Assembly (NCBI RefSeq): GCF_017427765.1
Contig: NZ_JAFRSC010000016.1
Span: 1 to 64,000, forward strand
From: Methanobrevibacter sp.
GTDB taxonomy: Archaea > Methanobacteriota > Methanobacteria > Methanobacteriales > Methanobacteriaceae
Direction of reading: 5' to 3'
Length of the DNA stretch: 64,000 nt
Part shown: positions 9,881 to 18,924 of the stretch, piece by piece
Numbering within the stretch: the first letter of the stretch is position 1
Layout of the letters: each line of letters starts with the position of its first letter
Program-made: the position numbers and the translations under genes
Notes under the pieces: model-generated
Seen by the model: the letters and a program-made list of their open reading frames with translations, nothing else
Databases searched by the model: none
Told to the model about the DNA's origin: nothing

Positions 9881-12358
9881 TTATTTTAGTAGATTTTGAA
9901 CTAATTCATATTTATCATAACCAATCATCTTATGATCCCTACGGACTTGTGAGCCTGCCCAGACATAAACTTCCTTGAACTTTTTAGCTATTGCATCATC
10001 CATGGATTGTTTGATTAATCTCCAGTATATCCTTGCATCTTCAGGGTATTGTACAAAACCACCGAAGTAATGCAAGCGGTCTTCAGGAAATCCCAAATCC
10101 TGACCAATATTATAAGCTTCCTTATGATGTGGACTTTCCCATATTACCCAGTCATAATCTTCAATCTGCAAAACATCCAGTTTATCCGGATGATAAGCAT
10201 CTTTCAAATAATTCGCATCTTGCATCATTGCAGGAACACGGTCAACATCAGTAACAGACGGTGGGAAAAACAAAGCCATATACAAACCTTTACTATACCT
10301 ATCTGATTTAACAACAGCCCTTAAAGAATCACTATATTCACATAACTGTTTGTTTAACCAGAACATCATATCAGCATCATAATTCACATCCCACGAGGTA
10401 CTGTATTCAGGGATGTTCTTGCCGAATTCATTATAGTATTTATTTCGTGTTGCTAGGTCATAGAAACAAGGAGGTTGATTTGGTCTGTCATTTTCATTCC
10501 ACCACCACCAAGCTTCACCCATCTGAAGAATCGGCTGCATACCATTAGCAACAACAATATCCAAACAAGCCTCACTAACTGACTGCATGTATGGTGCAAC
10601 CTCACTATTACAGGGACTATAAAAGAATGTAGATGGAACCCATCCAGTCAATGCATAATTCCCATTACAATCTTTTTGCCTCCAACTCTGTGGACATTGC
10701 AAATTCTCCATACTAACTGATACAACAAGGTTTGGACAATCATTAGCAAGTAACTCTCGACTATAACAATCCAACCAAGCAATGAATGCTTTATTCAATG
10801 GTACATTCTTATTTAATACCATTTTCTCTGTCCTTGTATGATTGAAAGCACTTGCATCAATCGTATCATCCACAGTACCAGACTTCTCATAGAAATGTGA
10901 TGCGCCAATATAAAGGTCACACCATTCAGTATAACCCAGTTTACGCATTTCTTTACAGACACGATGAGGATTCAAGTTATAAAAATCATCGTAACCTTCA
11001 CAAATACGATATTTATGAGGCTCTAATGGTATATGCTCTTCACAGATAGCACCATTAGAAACTTCAATGTTAGTAACTTCACATGTGAAATCAACATTCT
11101 CCATAATCTGATATTCTGTAGGATGAGCAGTATTCGGATCATAATTTTCAGGAATAAGCACAAGCATGATGAACTTAATATCTGATGCATCAACCTGTTT
11201 GGTTTGGTTGTTTCCAACAGTTATCAGTTCTCCGGCTGCATTACGATATTGGCCACCAGCAGTAATGACAAGGTTATTGAAAGGAATAGTTACATGACCG
11301 TTATTGATGAAATTGAACATGTTGAAGTAATATGTTTCACCATTGCCTCCTGCAATTGTGACGCTGACGGGATGGTTTTCCAAGTTGTTATAGCTGAAGT
11401 CTTTACATCCGGTCATGGTGTAATCAAATTCAAGTGTGACGTTACGATAATCTGTGCGTTTACCATAACTGATATATGGATGAGTAATCAAGTCCTCGGA
11501 ATTCCAGTATATTCCCACGAGGTCTTGTTTTGTCCTGAATGTACCTGTAACGGTGAAGTCATCTGTGGTTTCACTTGTGATTGCAGCGGAAGATTCGAAA
11601 TTGTTATTTATTGTCCAGCAGTCCCCACGGAAAAGGAAGTATTTATTCTCATAAGACATTTGCTTATAATCTTCACTAGCCTCCAACAGTTCCGTATAAA
11701 TCTTATCATCAATATCCGTATTATTGCCATTTTGAGATTCTTTTATTTTCTCATCCACTTCATCTTTTGAATAAGTTTCATCAGTAGTGTAATGCTCGAT
11801 TGTTTGCATTTCATCTTCAAAATAACCTACTTCTGTGGAAGATTTCTTCGGTAATTTATAGGACAATCCATCTATACCAAACTTGATATAGTAGTCATTG
11901 GTAACTCCTATTGCTGCAAGTTTAGCATTTCCAGGACTAGCAGGATTGATTTCAATAATATCATCTTTCGGGAAAGAGCCTAAGATAAGATTTTCTTTAC
12001 TGTCATCATCATGAATCTTTAAAACAAGAACATTCTGACGGACACGAGGAACAATATATTTTTCACCTAACTTTTCATCAAAATCAACTCGTTCAGCTAA
12101 AGGAGTGAAAAAATCTATTAATTCCCCACCAAACCGGTGTAATATTCTGCAAAGAACTTTTTCTTTGGTTTTATCCAATTGGACTTCCGCCCTATCAATG
12201 TAAGGATAAAATTTTGTAATAGTTCCAGTTCTTGTCCTGTCATTTTCAACAGCAGTTTTAACTTTATCATCTACCTTTGGCATTGCCAATTCTGTGACAA
12301 TACTGTCAACTGCCTTTTTGGCACGGCCTTCAGTTACGGTTATATCTTGAGAATTCAT
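9881..12358 (-). CDS. Baseplate spike with TIM-barrel (GH-like) domain
   Basis: This is an 825-residue, three-part protein. Residues about 40-135 look like the OB-fold of gpV/gp5-type spike proteins (GTITKFYPYIDRAEVQL). Residues about 240-435 resemble a carbohydrate-binding beta sandwich. Residues about 455-825 look like a glycoside-hydrolase-type (beta/alpha)8 barrel with candidate acids E615 (GEAWWWWN) and E733 (QIEDYDW). TIM-barrel modules are known in tail proteins of gene-transfer agents and some phages. Its place between hub and gp25 fits a central spike. I infer penetration of the envelope with cleavage or binding of a surface glycan. Catalysis is unproven. Confidence 0.65.
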   Translation of the reverse strand: MNSQDITVTEGRAKKAVDSIVTELAMPKVDDKVKTAVENDRTRTGTITKFYPYIDRAEVQLDKTKEKVLCRILHRFGGELIDFFTPLAERVDFDEKLGEKYIVPRVRQNVLVLKIHDDDSKENLILGSFPKDDIIEINPASPGNAKLAAIGVTNDYYIKFGIDGLSYKLPKKSSTEVGYFEDEMQTIEHYTTDETYSKDEVDEKIKESQNGNNTDIDDKIYTELLEASEDYKQMSYENKYFLFRGDCWTINNNFESSAAITSETTDDFTVTGTFRTKQDLVGIYWNSEDLITHPYISYGKRTDYRNVTLEFDYTMTGCKDFSYNNLENHPVSVTIAGGNGETYYFNMFNFINNGHVTIPFNNLVITAGGQYRNAAGELITVGNNQTKQVDASDIKFIMLVLIPENYDPNTAHPTEYQIMENVDFTCEVTNIEVSNGAICEEHIPLEPHKYRICEGYDDFYNLNPHRVCKEMRKLGYTEWCDLYIGASHFYEKSGTVDDTIDASAFNHTRTEKMVLNKNVPLNKAFIAWLDCYSRELLANDCPNLVVSVSMENLQCPQSWRQKDCNGNYALTGWVPSTFFYSPCNSEVAPYMQSVSEACLDIVVANGMQPILQMGEAWWWWNENDRPNQPPCFYDLATRNKYYNEFGKNIPEYSTSWDVNYDADMMFWLNKQLCEYSDSLRAVVKSDRYSKGLYMALFFPPSVTDVDRVPAMMQDANYLKDAYHPDKLDVLQIEDYDWVIWESPHHKEAYNIGQDLGFPEDRLHYFGGFVQYPEDARIYWRLIKQSMDDAIAKKFKEVYVWAGSQVRRDHKMIGYDKYELVQNLLK

Positions 12359-13494
12359 GATGTTGCCTCCTCATCAGTAGTAGTTTCACTATCTTCCTCA
12401 GTGGTTTCTTCTTCAGTTGATGTCTCTTCTTCAAATGTTCCGAAACTAGGAGGATAATCCACTAATGTAAGACCAGTAATCCAAGGAGTGCTTCCGTCTT
12501 CATCTGCGGACATTCTGGTAATATACATGTAATCATCAATATAAAATGAAGGAAGATATACTCTTACCCATAGGCCAGTTTTCCATTTACTGTCACCTTT
12601 GACTTTTAATTCAACTTGTCTTCCATCATCACGACGTATTTTATTCCATGCTCTTTGCAGGAATGAAACTGCATCATTATAATTTTTCACAAATTCATCA
12701 ACTTCAACAGTTTCGGCATTTTCTCCAAACCTTTTAATCAACAGATCATCTTGCAAAGTCAATTCATAACCTTTATAATTACAAGTTATCTTATTGGTGG
12801 TTTGTGGATTAACGTCTGTTACAGTAACAGAGTCAAATTGAACATTTTCAAACTCATTAACAACCAGTTTAGTTGTGGTGGGGTCTTTAATCTTATTAAC
12901 ATAGACTGTGTCCCCTTCAACTCTTATTTCCACGTCACCATCCCAACCAGATACTGCTTTTTTCAAAGAGTCTTTAATAGTGGAACCTGCACTTGAACCA
13001 TTACTAGAACTGGAATCTGTTTGACCTCCCATTGCTTTAATAATATTGTTAGCCATTTCTTCAGGAGTTCCACCATACACCGCCTGACATTTAGCTTTAG
13101 TGATTTCGTTAATTTGAGGAAATGTTTTACCATTGAATGGGTTGCATGATTTACTTATGCAGTCTCCGTGATGGTCTTTGTGAATTCCTTTGGTTTTAAA
13201 ATCATTCATTGAACCAATACCATTCCCAATATCTCCTCTTATACCAAAATAAGCATATTTGAAACTGGTATTACCATCATAGAGATCACATAAAGCAGTT
13301 AATCCTGCTGCAATAAGGAATACTCCGATTTTTCCTTTTGCTTTACTGGAGTATGAGTAACTTGCAAAGTAGTTAGGACCTATAGTTAGTTTTTCTACTG
13401 TATGGCCTTGTTTTTCTAAGGCCTTTGCAACAGTATTTTGGAAATTGGAATCATTGCCGTTGTTAATATCACAACCTAATACTACATATGACAT
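12355..13494 (-). CDS. Tail hub, C-terminal half, with N-terminal accessory domain
   Basis: This is a 379-residue protein. Residues 1-155 form a separate alpha/beta domain starting VVLGCDINNGND, then KGKIGVFLIAAG, and rich in His/Cys (KGIHKDHHGDCISKSCN). I recall similar modules from methanobacterial viral and surface proteins but cannot name a fold. A Ser/Gly linker (about 164-172) leads to residues 175-365, which match the second half of XkdQ/gpD-type hub proteins (KTGLWVRVYLPSFYIDDYMY). The C-terminal 25 residues are a Glu/Thr tail. It lies immediately after the gene that holds the first half of the hub, and its stop overlaps the spike start by 4 bases. Confidence 0.65.
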   Translation of the reverse strand: MSYVVLGCDINNGNDSNFQNTVAKALEKQGHTVEKLTIGPNYFASYSYSSKAKGKIGVFLIAAGLTALCDLYDGNTSFKYAYFGIRGDIGNGIGSMNDFKTKGIHKDHHGDCISKSCNPFNGKTFPQINEITKAKCQAVYGGTPEEMANNIIKAMGGQTDSSSSNGSSAGSTIKDSLKKAVSGWDGDVEIRVEGDTVYVNKIKDPTTTKLVVNEFENVQFDSVTVTDVNPQTTNKITCNYKGYELTLQDDLLIKRFGENAETVEVDEFVKNYNDAVSFLQRAWNKIRRDDGRQVELKVKGDSKWKTGLWVRVYLPSFYIDDYMYITRMSADEDGSTPWITGLTLVDYPPSFGTFEEETSTEEETTEEDSETTTDEEATS

Positions 13495-13509
13495 AGAAAT
13501 TCCCTCATT

Positions 13510-14499
13510 TTATTTTAAATCATATTTGTTACCGCATTTGTTGTTTTCCCAAGTATCGTTAAATGCTCTTTGGCTTCTTTGGCCTTCACTCCATGTGAGG
13601 TCAGAGTAATATTTTGTTCCTCCAATTTCAATGACTGTGAAGTAATGTGCGGAGTCACATCTTAATACGATGTATGCGTTTAATCCCCCAGATTTCATAC
13701 AAGCTGCGGTTAATATTGCAGTATCACCACAATTCAAATGTTTATGGTTTTCTAAACATTTTTCCGGGGTATGATATCGTGAATTATAGTAATATGCGTA
13801 CCATATTCCAACTTCATCTCTTAAACCAGCGTGGATTGCTTTTGCTTTTTCCAAATCTGATGTTTTACCAGAACACCATTTTGCGACAAGGTCATCGATT
13901 TTAGCACTACCAATTCCTGGAGTGTCACTACTCCCACTATCACTGCTTGATGAAGTTTTGAAATCTATAACCTCATCAACAAGACCGGTTACATCCACCT
14001 TTGCTTTTAAACCGCTGGCTTCAATAATCTGTTTAACAACCTCGGAACGTTTGGTTTGTGTGAATTCAAAAGTATAATTAACTTCCATTAATTTATCCAT
14101 ACCAGATATTTTAATATTGGCCTTGTCTTTGTTCCAAGTGAATTCAGTAACAAAACCTAATATTGCGGTTTCCATATGCTCCCAATTCAATGGCCCGTTT
14201 TGCCATGCTTTCTTCAAAGCTACTTTTTTACCTTTGAAAAAAAGATTAACATATCGGATAGGAACACTAACAGATGAATTACTGCTTATTTCAGTATAAT
14301 CCATCTCATAACTGTCAGAGTATAATTCTCCAACATAGTCGATTTGTTTTGTTTCACCATTCTCTAAAGTGAAATTATTAGAAACATCAGTTGTGGAAGT
14401 GTTATCGGTAGAAGATTCAGTTTCAGTCACCTCTTTGAGAGGTTCGGTTGTATAAACTTCAAGACCTGCTTTGGAAAGCGAGAATTTAACAGACATCAA
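13510..14499 (-). CDS. Tail hub, N-terminal half, fused to cysteine peptidase
   Basis: This is a 329-residue protein. Residues about 45-175 match the first half of gpD/XkdQ-type hubs and end SEVVKQIIEASGLKAKVD. A Ser-rich linker follows. Residues 200-329 form a transglutaminase-like cysteine peptidase with candidate triad C257 (HLNCGDTA), H285 (SAHYFTV) and D300 (YYSDLTW). Pseudomurein endoisopeptidases PeiW/PeiP (family C71) use this triad. I infer that it cleaves cell-wall peptide cross-links during DNA entry, from inside the baseplate. No pseudomurein-binding repeats are visible; the hub itself would position the enzyme. Confidence 0.75.
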   Translation of the reverse strand: MMSVKFSLSKAGLEVYTTEPLKEVTETESSTDNTSTTDVSNNFTLENGETKQIDYVGELYSDSYEMDYTEISSNSSVSVPIRYVNLFFKGKKVALKKAWQNGPLNWEHMETAILGFVTEFTWNKDKANIKISGMDKLMEVNYTFEFTQTKRSEVVKQIIEASGLKAKVDVTGLVDEVIDFKTSSSSDSGSSDTPGIGSAKIDDLVAKWCSGKTSDLEKAKAIHAGLRDEVGIWYAYYYNSRYHTPEKCLENHKHLNCGDTAILTAACMKSGGLNAYIVLRCDSAHYFTVIEIGGTKYYSDLTWSEGQRSQRAFNDTWENNKCGNKYDLK

Positions 14500-14502
14500 T
14501 AT

Positions 14503-15108
14503 TCACTTCCCTTTACTTTTACTTTTCTTTGTACGGGTCTTGTTTTTAATACCCGCATTTTTCAAAGCAGTATTCATCAGTTTTGTAATGGAACTGGATT
14601 GTTTTTTAGTATTAGTATCTTTAGTAGTAGTCTTTTTAGTAGTGGTTTTCTTTTTTGTGACTTTACGAGATTTAGGAACAGAAAACTCTTCACCAGGAAT
14701 CAAACTTTTACTATCCGGAACTTCCTTAACACTAATAGTCAACTTTAAAGCATTCAATTTCTCCCTTTCCGGTTTAATAACAACAATAGCAGTAAACCTA
14801 CCTCCAAGGTCAGGTGAAACAACATCTACCGGTTTGCTCATCATTTCCTGAAAAATACTATTCCACTCATCTGGCCTATCCGGATCAATGAAAACATGAG
14901 TAGTAACTGTGAAATCCAATCCCACATAAGCACCTGGAGTAACATCTTGAGTTCCACCAACAATATTATTAAAATTATATTCTCGTCTGCGATAAGCCTC
15001 ATTAGGACTGACATTATCCGCATAGAACGGATAACCCATAATCTCCAAGTTACAACCATCAGTAGGAATGCCTTCTTTACTATACATCACATCTGCTGAT
15101 TCCGCCAT
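14503..15108 (-). CDS. Baseplate/tail protein after tape measure
   Basis: This is a 201-residue protein located between the tape measure and hub genes, where XkdP-like or gp53-like baseplate connectors usually lie. Residues 1-110 are a folded beta-rich domain. Residues about 145-201 are extremely Lys/Thr rich (KKKTTTKKTTTKDTNTKK) and look disordered and strongly basic. The tail resembles nucleic-acid- or wall-binding tails, but no LysM motif is visible. The role is inferred from position. Confidence 0.55.
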   Translation of the reverse strand: MAESADVMYSKEGIPTDGCNLEIMGYPFYADNVSPNEAYRRREYNFNNIVGGTQDVTPGAYVGLDFTVTTHVFIDPDRPDEWNSIFQEMMSKPVDVVSPDLGGRFTAIVVIKPEREKLNALKLTISVKEVPDSKSLIPGEEFSVPKSRKVTKKKTTTKKTTTKDTNTKKQSSSITKLMNTALKNAGIKNKTRTKKSKSKGK

Positions 15109-15110
15109 AC

Positions 15111-17510
15111 TTAAGCACCTCCTGTACCTTCAGGGTCTTTCAACGATTCTAATGCTAAAGTCACAACACCTTGAGCTTCTTTCTTAGTCATATTACGTGC
15201 ATCAACAGGAACCGCATTTTCATGAACATGGACAATAGTAACATTACCGTTACGCATACCATTAACACTATATTCTCCATTCTCACGGACAACACCAAGT
15301 GTGCTCATCTTCATTTGAGGAGCATTAAATCCTTTAAGAATGTTACCGGCGTAGTCTTTTGCAGCATTATATACATAGTCACTTGACTCACCAATACGGC
15401 CAGGAATATCTGCAAACTCAATAGCTAATTTCCTTTGAATAATACCAGGACTTGCAATACCCAAAGCACCTAATACAGCATTTTTAATATCATTACCAAA
15501 ATTAGTTGCAGCAGAAACAGCACTGCTTACAGAATCTCTGATTTTATCCCCAATCTTGATGAATTCATTATATACTGAATCTGCCAAACCCATAATACCA
15601 TTAACTACTGCTTGTTTAGCTTGATTAGCAAGACTTGCAGCAGCACTAGCAGCCGCACCAGCAGCACTTAAAATTCTTCCAGGAATTTGATTCATGAAAG
15701 CACCTACTCTTGCAGGTATTTGCCGGACACGATTAATAATACCATTCAATATTCTTAAACCCGCTTGAATAGCATATATAGCAGCAACAGAACCAAATAC
15801 CAATAATCTTGATAAAACTTGATTTAAGAAACCTCCAAGTCTAGCAGGAATCCTACTAGCATAACTAATAATTCCACTTAATAACCTTGCTCCAATCTGT
15901 AATGCAATTTGAGCAATACGTAAATGGAAACCAGAAATACTTTGACCAATAGTAGTTATGACTTGTATGAAAGCATCTTGCCAAGATAATGATCCATCAC
16001 TTAACTTTGAAAATACTCCAACAATATTAGATAAACCATTCCATAATGGAGTTACAATATAACTAACTGTATTGAATCCTGTTTGTAATATTGAAAACAC
16101 TTGACTTGCAACAGACCCCAATTGACCAAAGAAATCAATAATCATTCTAACAACATCAGGACCACCACTACCCGCTCCTTCACTATGGAATAAGTTATTC
16201 CATGCAGCACCAATCCATGCAAAGACAGGTTGTAAAAAAGTCCATAACTGATTCACTGCATCTTGCACAGCTTTAATTGCACCTTGAACTTGAGGACTAT
16301 TTATGAAAGCACTCCATAACCTTTCAACACCTGCTTTAATTGCATCTAACATTGTGCTGAAATCTGTCCACCATCCAAGAGATTCACCAATTTGCTCCAC
16401 CACTACAACGAATGCTGCAACGGCTGCTGCAATAGCAAGTATAGGCCATAATGCTGCTAATTCAGCAGCTGCTAAAGTTAAAAATCCTCCACTTGCACCA
16501 GTTGCTGCGGCACCTTCACCCATTAATGCAGCCATGTTTCCACTATGAGCTGCTGCAGCCATTACTTCTTCAGCGGTTAAACCTGCTTGAGAAGCTGCTA
16601 ACGCAATTTGTTCAGCGGTTAATGCTCCAGTTTCAGCACCTACAGTACCCAGTAATCCACCAATTGTTGGGAGTGTTATCCCCATCATTTCCATTAAACC
16701 AATAACACTTGTTAAAGGTCCTGCAATAATACCAATACCGGCACCAAGAGCAATTGCTGCAAAACCAACACTTTTAACAGGCCCAGGTAACCCATTTATT
16801 ATATTTAGAAAATTTTGAACAACAGGAATCAACGGAGTGATTGCATCTAATAGTGCAGCTCCAAAATCAGTTTTCAAACTAGCCAGTACATTGTTTAATC
16901 TTTGAAATTTACCGGTAGCACTATCAGCATATTTATCAGCAGCACCCCCAGTACGGGATAATATGTCATTTAATAATTTTTGTTTATCAATAGCGCCGGT
17001 GGTTTCATCTTGATAGTCTTTAATATCCAAACCTAAAGATTTTAATGCTCTACCGTTGCCCATAAATGCTTTTTGTAATTGACCTGCAGCTTGTTCTTGA
17101 GAGATACCCATTTGCGCAGCATAATTACTTGTGGCCTGCATTGCATCTTGAGATTCTTTAAAAGACATTCCCATATTCATATAAGTAGTCATTGCAGCTC
17201 TTGTATCCGCTACACTTCTACCCATACTATTAGAGTATTCACGAACCCATGATTTAATCTCATCTGATTGTTTATCCCAATTGCCTCCGGAATTATTAAC
17301 TGCATTGCTGAATTTATTCCATTCATTCTCCGCAGTCATAGCAGAATCTACAGCAGATTTAGCATAAGATAACATTGAAGCAGACATTGCAGTTACTGCT
17401 CCACCAATAGCAGTTTTCAAAGCCCCCGCTCTACTTTCAACACTTCCAAAAGCACCACCCGTATTGTCTTCTCCTCTAATACGGATTAAGATATCTTCAT
17501 ATGAAACCAT
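15111..17510 (-). CDS. Tail tape measure protein
   Basis: This is a 799-residue protein that fixes tail length and is delivered with the DNA. The first 200 residues are helical with Ala-rich heptads. Hydrophobic stretches lie at about 245-290 and 345-370 (WPILAIAAAVAAFVVVVEQIG). Repeated segments with the pattern ARIPARLGGFLN occur at about 555-630. This is the expected composition of a tape measure. It follows the two overlapping tail chaperone frames and precedes baseplate genes, as in nearly all long-tailed viruses. The relatively short length predicts a tail of moderate length. Confidence 0.9.
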   Translation of the reverse strand: MVSYEDILIRIRGEDNTGGAFGSVESRAGALKTAIGGAVTAMSASMLSYAKSAVDSAMTAENEWNKFSNAVNNSGGNWDKQSDEIKSWVREYSNSMGRSVADTRAAMTTYMNMGMSFKESQDAMQATSNYAAQMGISQEQAAGQLQKAFMGNGRALKSLGLDIKDYQDETTGAIDKQKLLNDILSRTGGAADKYADSATGKFQRLNNVLASLKTDFGAALLDAITPLIPVVQNFLNIINGLPGPVKSVGFAAIALGAGIGIIAGPLTSVIGLMEMMGITLPTIGGLLGTVGAETGALTAEQIALAASQAGLTAEEVMAAAAHSGNMAALMGEGAAATGASGGFLTLAAAELAALWPILAIAAAVAAFVVVVEQIGESLGWWTDFSTMLDAIKAGVERLWSAFINSPQVQGAIKAVQDAVNQLWTFLQPVFAWIGAAWNNLFHSEGAGSGGPDVVRMIIDFFGQLGSVASQVFSILQTGFNTVSYIVTPLWNGLSNIVGVFSKLSDGSLSWQDAFIQVITTIGQSISGFHLRIAQIALQIGARLLSGIISYASRIPARLGGFLNQVLSRLLVFGSVAAIYAIQAGLRILNGIINRVRQIPARVGAFMNQIPGRILSAAGAAASAAASLANQAKQAVVNGIMGLADSVYNEFIKIGDKIRDSVSSAVSAATNFGNDIKNAVLGALGIASPGIIQRKLAIEFADIPGRIGESSDYVYNAAKDYAGNILKGFNAPQMKMSTLGVVRENGEYSVNGMRNGNVTIVHVHENAVPVDARNMTKKEAQGVVTLALESLKDPEGTGGA

Positions 17511-17514
17511 GCGT

Positions 17515-17718
17515 TCATGTCTCCTTCATTTGTTCTTTGATTTTTTCACTTTGTTTAATCTCATTCCTAATTTCTGCAGTATATTTGAAAATTAAAAATT
17601 TAATGTCGGGATTGAATTTGTTTTTAATAACTTCAGAGGGCAACCAACCTAGATGTTTGGATACTCTGAAATATACTTCCCCGAAAAAACTGTTAGCCAT
17701 CTGGAAATAATTTTTCAT
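17515..17718 (-). CDS. Tail assembly chaperone, second frame
   Basis: This is a 67-residue frame that starts inside the end of the 246-residue chaperone gene (26-base overlap, different frame) and ends just before the tape measure. The arrangement matches the G/GT chaperone pair of long-tailed phages. I find no clear -1 slippery heptamer; the frame offset is +1. It could be made by internal initiation at the ATG (17718) or by +1 frameshifting. The sequence is basic and amphipathic. Confidence 0.6.
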   Translation of the reverse strand: MKNYFQMANSFFGEVYFRVSKHLGWLPSEVIKNKFNPDIKFLIFKYTAEIRNEIKQSEKIKEQMKET

Positions 17719-18433
17719 TGTGTTTTTCGGTTAATCCAAGTCTGTCTTCGACTTTGGTTACGATAGCCCATTTTTCAAGGAATGGGAATCTTTGCCAGAA
17801 TTTTACTCTAGCGTTATAATCTTGAGTGGATTCGGGTAGTCTTAATTGACTTGCGAGGAATCCGTCTGTTATTTTTGCTTTTTCTTCACTTGCAATTGCA
17901 TTCAAGTCTTTTGTCATTTTTTCAACTATTGCAAGTTCCTCCGGTGTTAAGTCTCCGCCTTCTTGTGACCTGGTGAATAATTCTCTTTCTTCAGGACCAT
18001 AATCTTTGAATAGATCTATATTCATGTCCATGTATTCCACGATACGTGAGTTATCGATAGGTAATATTTCAAAATCAAACTCATAGACATTGCCTTGATA
18101 TGGTAAATGAACTCTTAATATCTTATTAGTTTCATCATCAAGTATGTCTAAAAATTCTTTTTCTGTTTTAATGATTTGAACAGTTTGTTTCATTGCTTCA
18201 ACAGTTTCAGATGGTTTGTGTTTACGGATATATTCACGATATTTCTGCAAGGTCATTTTCAGTAATGAAAATTCATCGTCAGATAACTCTTCATGATTAA
18301 TACATTTAGTTACAACCGCTTGTTCATCCTCATCTAACTTATCAAAAGGTAATTCTTCACATTCTTTGGGGAATTGTGTTTTTAATAAGTGTTTTTCCAT
18401 TTTTTCTGCTTTTTTGTCTTTTGCCATACGCAT
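17693..18433 (-). CDS. Tail assembly chaperone
   Basis: This is a 246-residue, very charged helical protein between the tail tube and tape measure genes, the canonical place of the tail chaperone (gpG/XkdN-like) that coats the tape measure during assembly. Residues 30-85 are acidic and the C-terminal region is mixed charge with Trp/Phe clusters (RVKFWQRFPFLEKW). The stop lies within the start region of the 67-residue second frame. The first ATG (MRMAKDKK) is closely followed by a second one, so the start could be 6 bases later. Confidence 0.7.
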   Translation of the reverse strand: MRMAKDKKAEKMEKHLLKTQFPKECEELPFDKLDEDEQAVVTKCINHEELSDDEFSLLKMTLQKYREYIRKHKPSETVEAMKQTVQIIKTEKEFLDILDDETNKILRVHLPYQGNVYEFDFEILPIDNSRIVEYMDMNIDLFKDYGPEERELFTRSQEGGDLTPEELAIVEKMTKDLNAIASEEKAKITDGFLASQLRLPESTQDYNARVKFWQRFPFLEKWAIVTKVEDRLGLTEKHNEKLFPDG

Positions 18434-18526
18434 ATTCCTCCTCTAATAAAAATGATAAATAGTAAAAAATAAAATAATCCCTAAAAAAAGTTTAAAAAAA
18501 ATAAAAGAAACAAAATTAATGGGATT

Positions 18527-18922
18527 TTAACTTTGTTTCTTATAACCAGTAGCACCAAATTTGACGCTGAAAGGTTTAACAGCATTCTCTTTACTTAACT
18601 CTTTAATATATGCTCCATACAATACATCATCTTCAATAAGATTTCCTGTAGCTTCTTCAAAATCATATGAAGCAAGAGTATCTCTAATCTTTTGTTCCAT
18701 TGCTTTTTTCAATGGTTTTCTTAATGCAGGGTCAATACCACTTGCCTCTGCCTCAATAGTGTCTTTACCGAATTGAGTGCCGTAAGGTGTGGAACTGTTA
18801 GTAGCGGTCAAATCTTCACTATCTGTTTTGAAAGATATCTTGAATGACTCGCATACAATTTCAATATCACCATACATTAACTGAGATTCACCATAATAAA
18901 TAGTATCAGCCATTATTACCAC
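18527..18922 (-). CDS. Tail tube protein
   Basis: This 131-residue protein directly follows the sheath gene (2-base gap), as the tube gene does in contractile-tailed viruses. It has a beta-rich N-terminus (GESQLMYGDIEIVCESFKIS), a loop and helix in the middle (LRKPLKKAMEQKIRDTL) and a beta C-terminus (VKPFSVKFGATGYK). This is the XkdM/gp19-like tube layout at typical length. The start could be the ATG at M4 (MADTIYYG), nearer to the AT-rich leader. It forms the inner tube through which DNA passes. Confidence 0.75.
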   Translation of the reverse strand: MVIMADTIYYGESQLMYGDIEIVCESFKISFKTDSEDLTATNSSTPYGTQFGKDTIEAEASGIDPALRKPLKKAMEQKIRDTLASYDFEEATGNLIEDDVLYGAYIKELSKENAVKPFSVKFGATGYKKQS

Positions 18923-18924
18923 CT

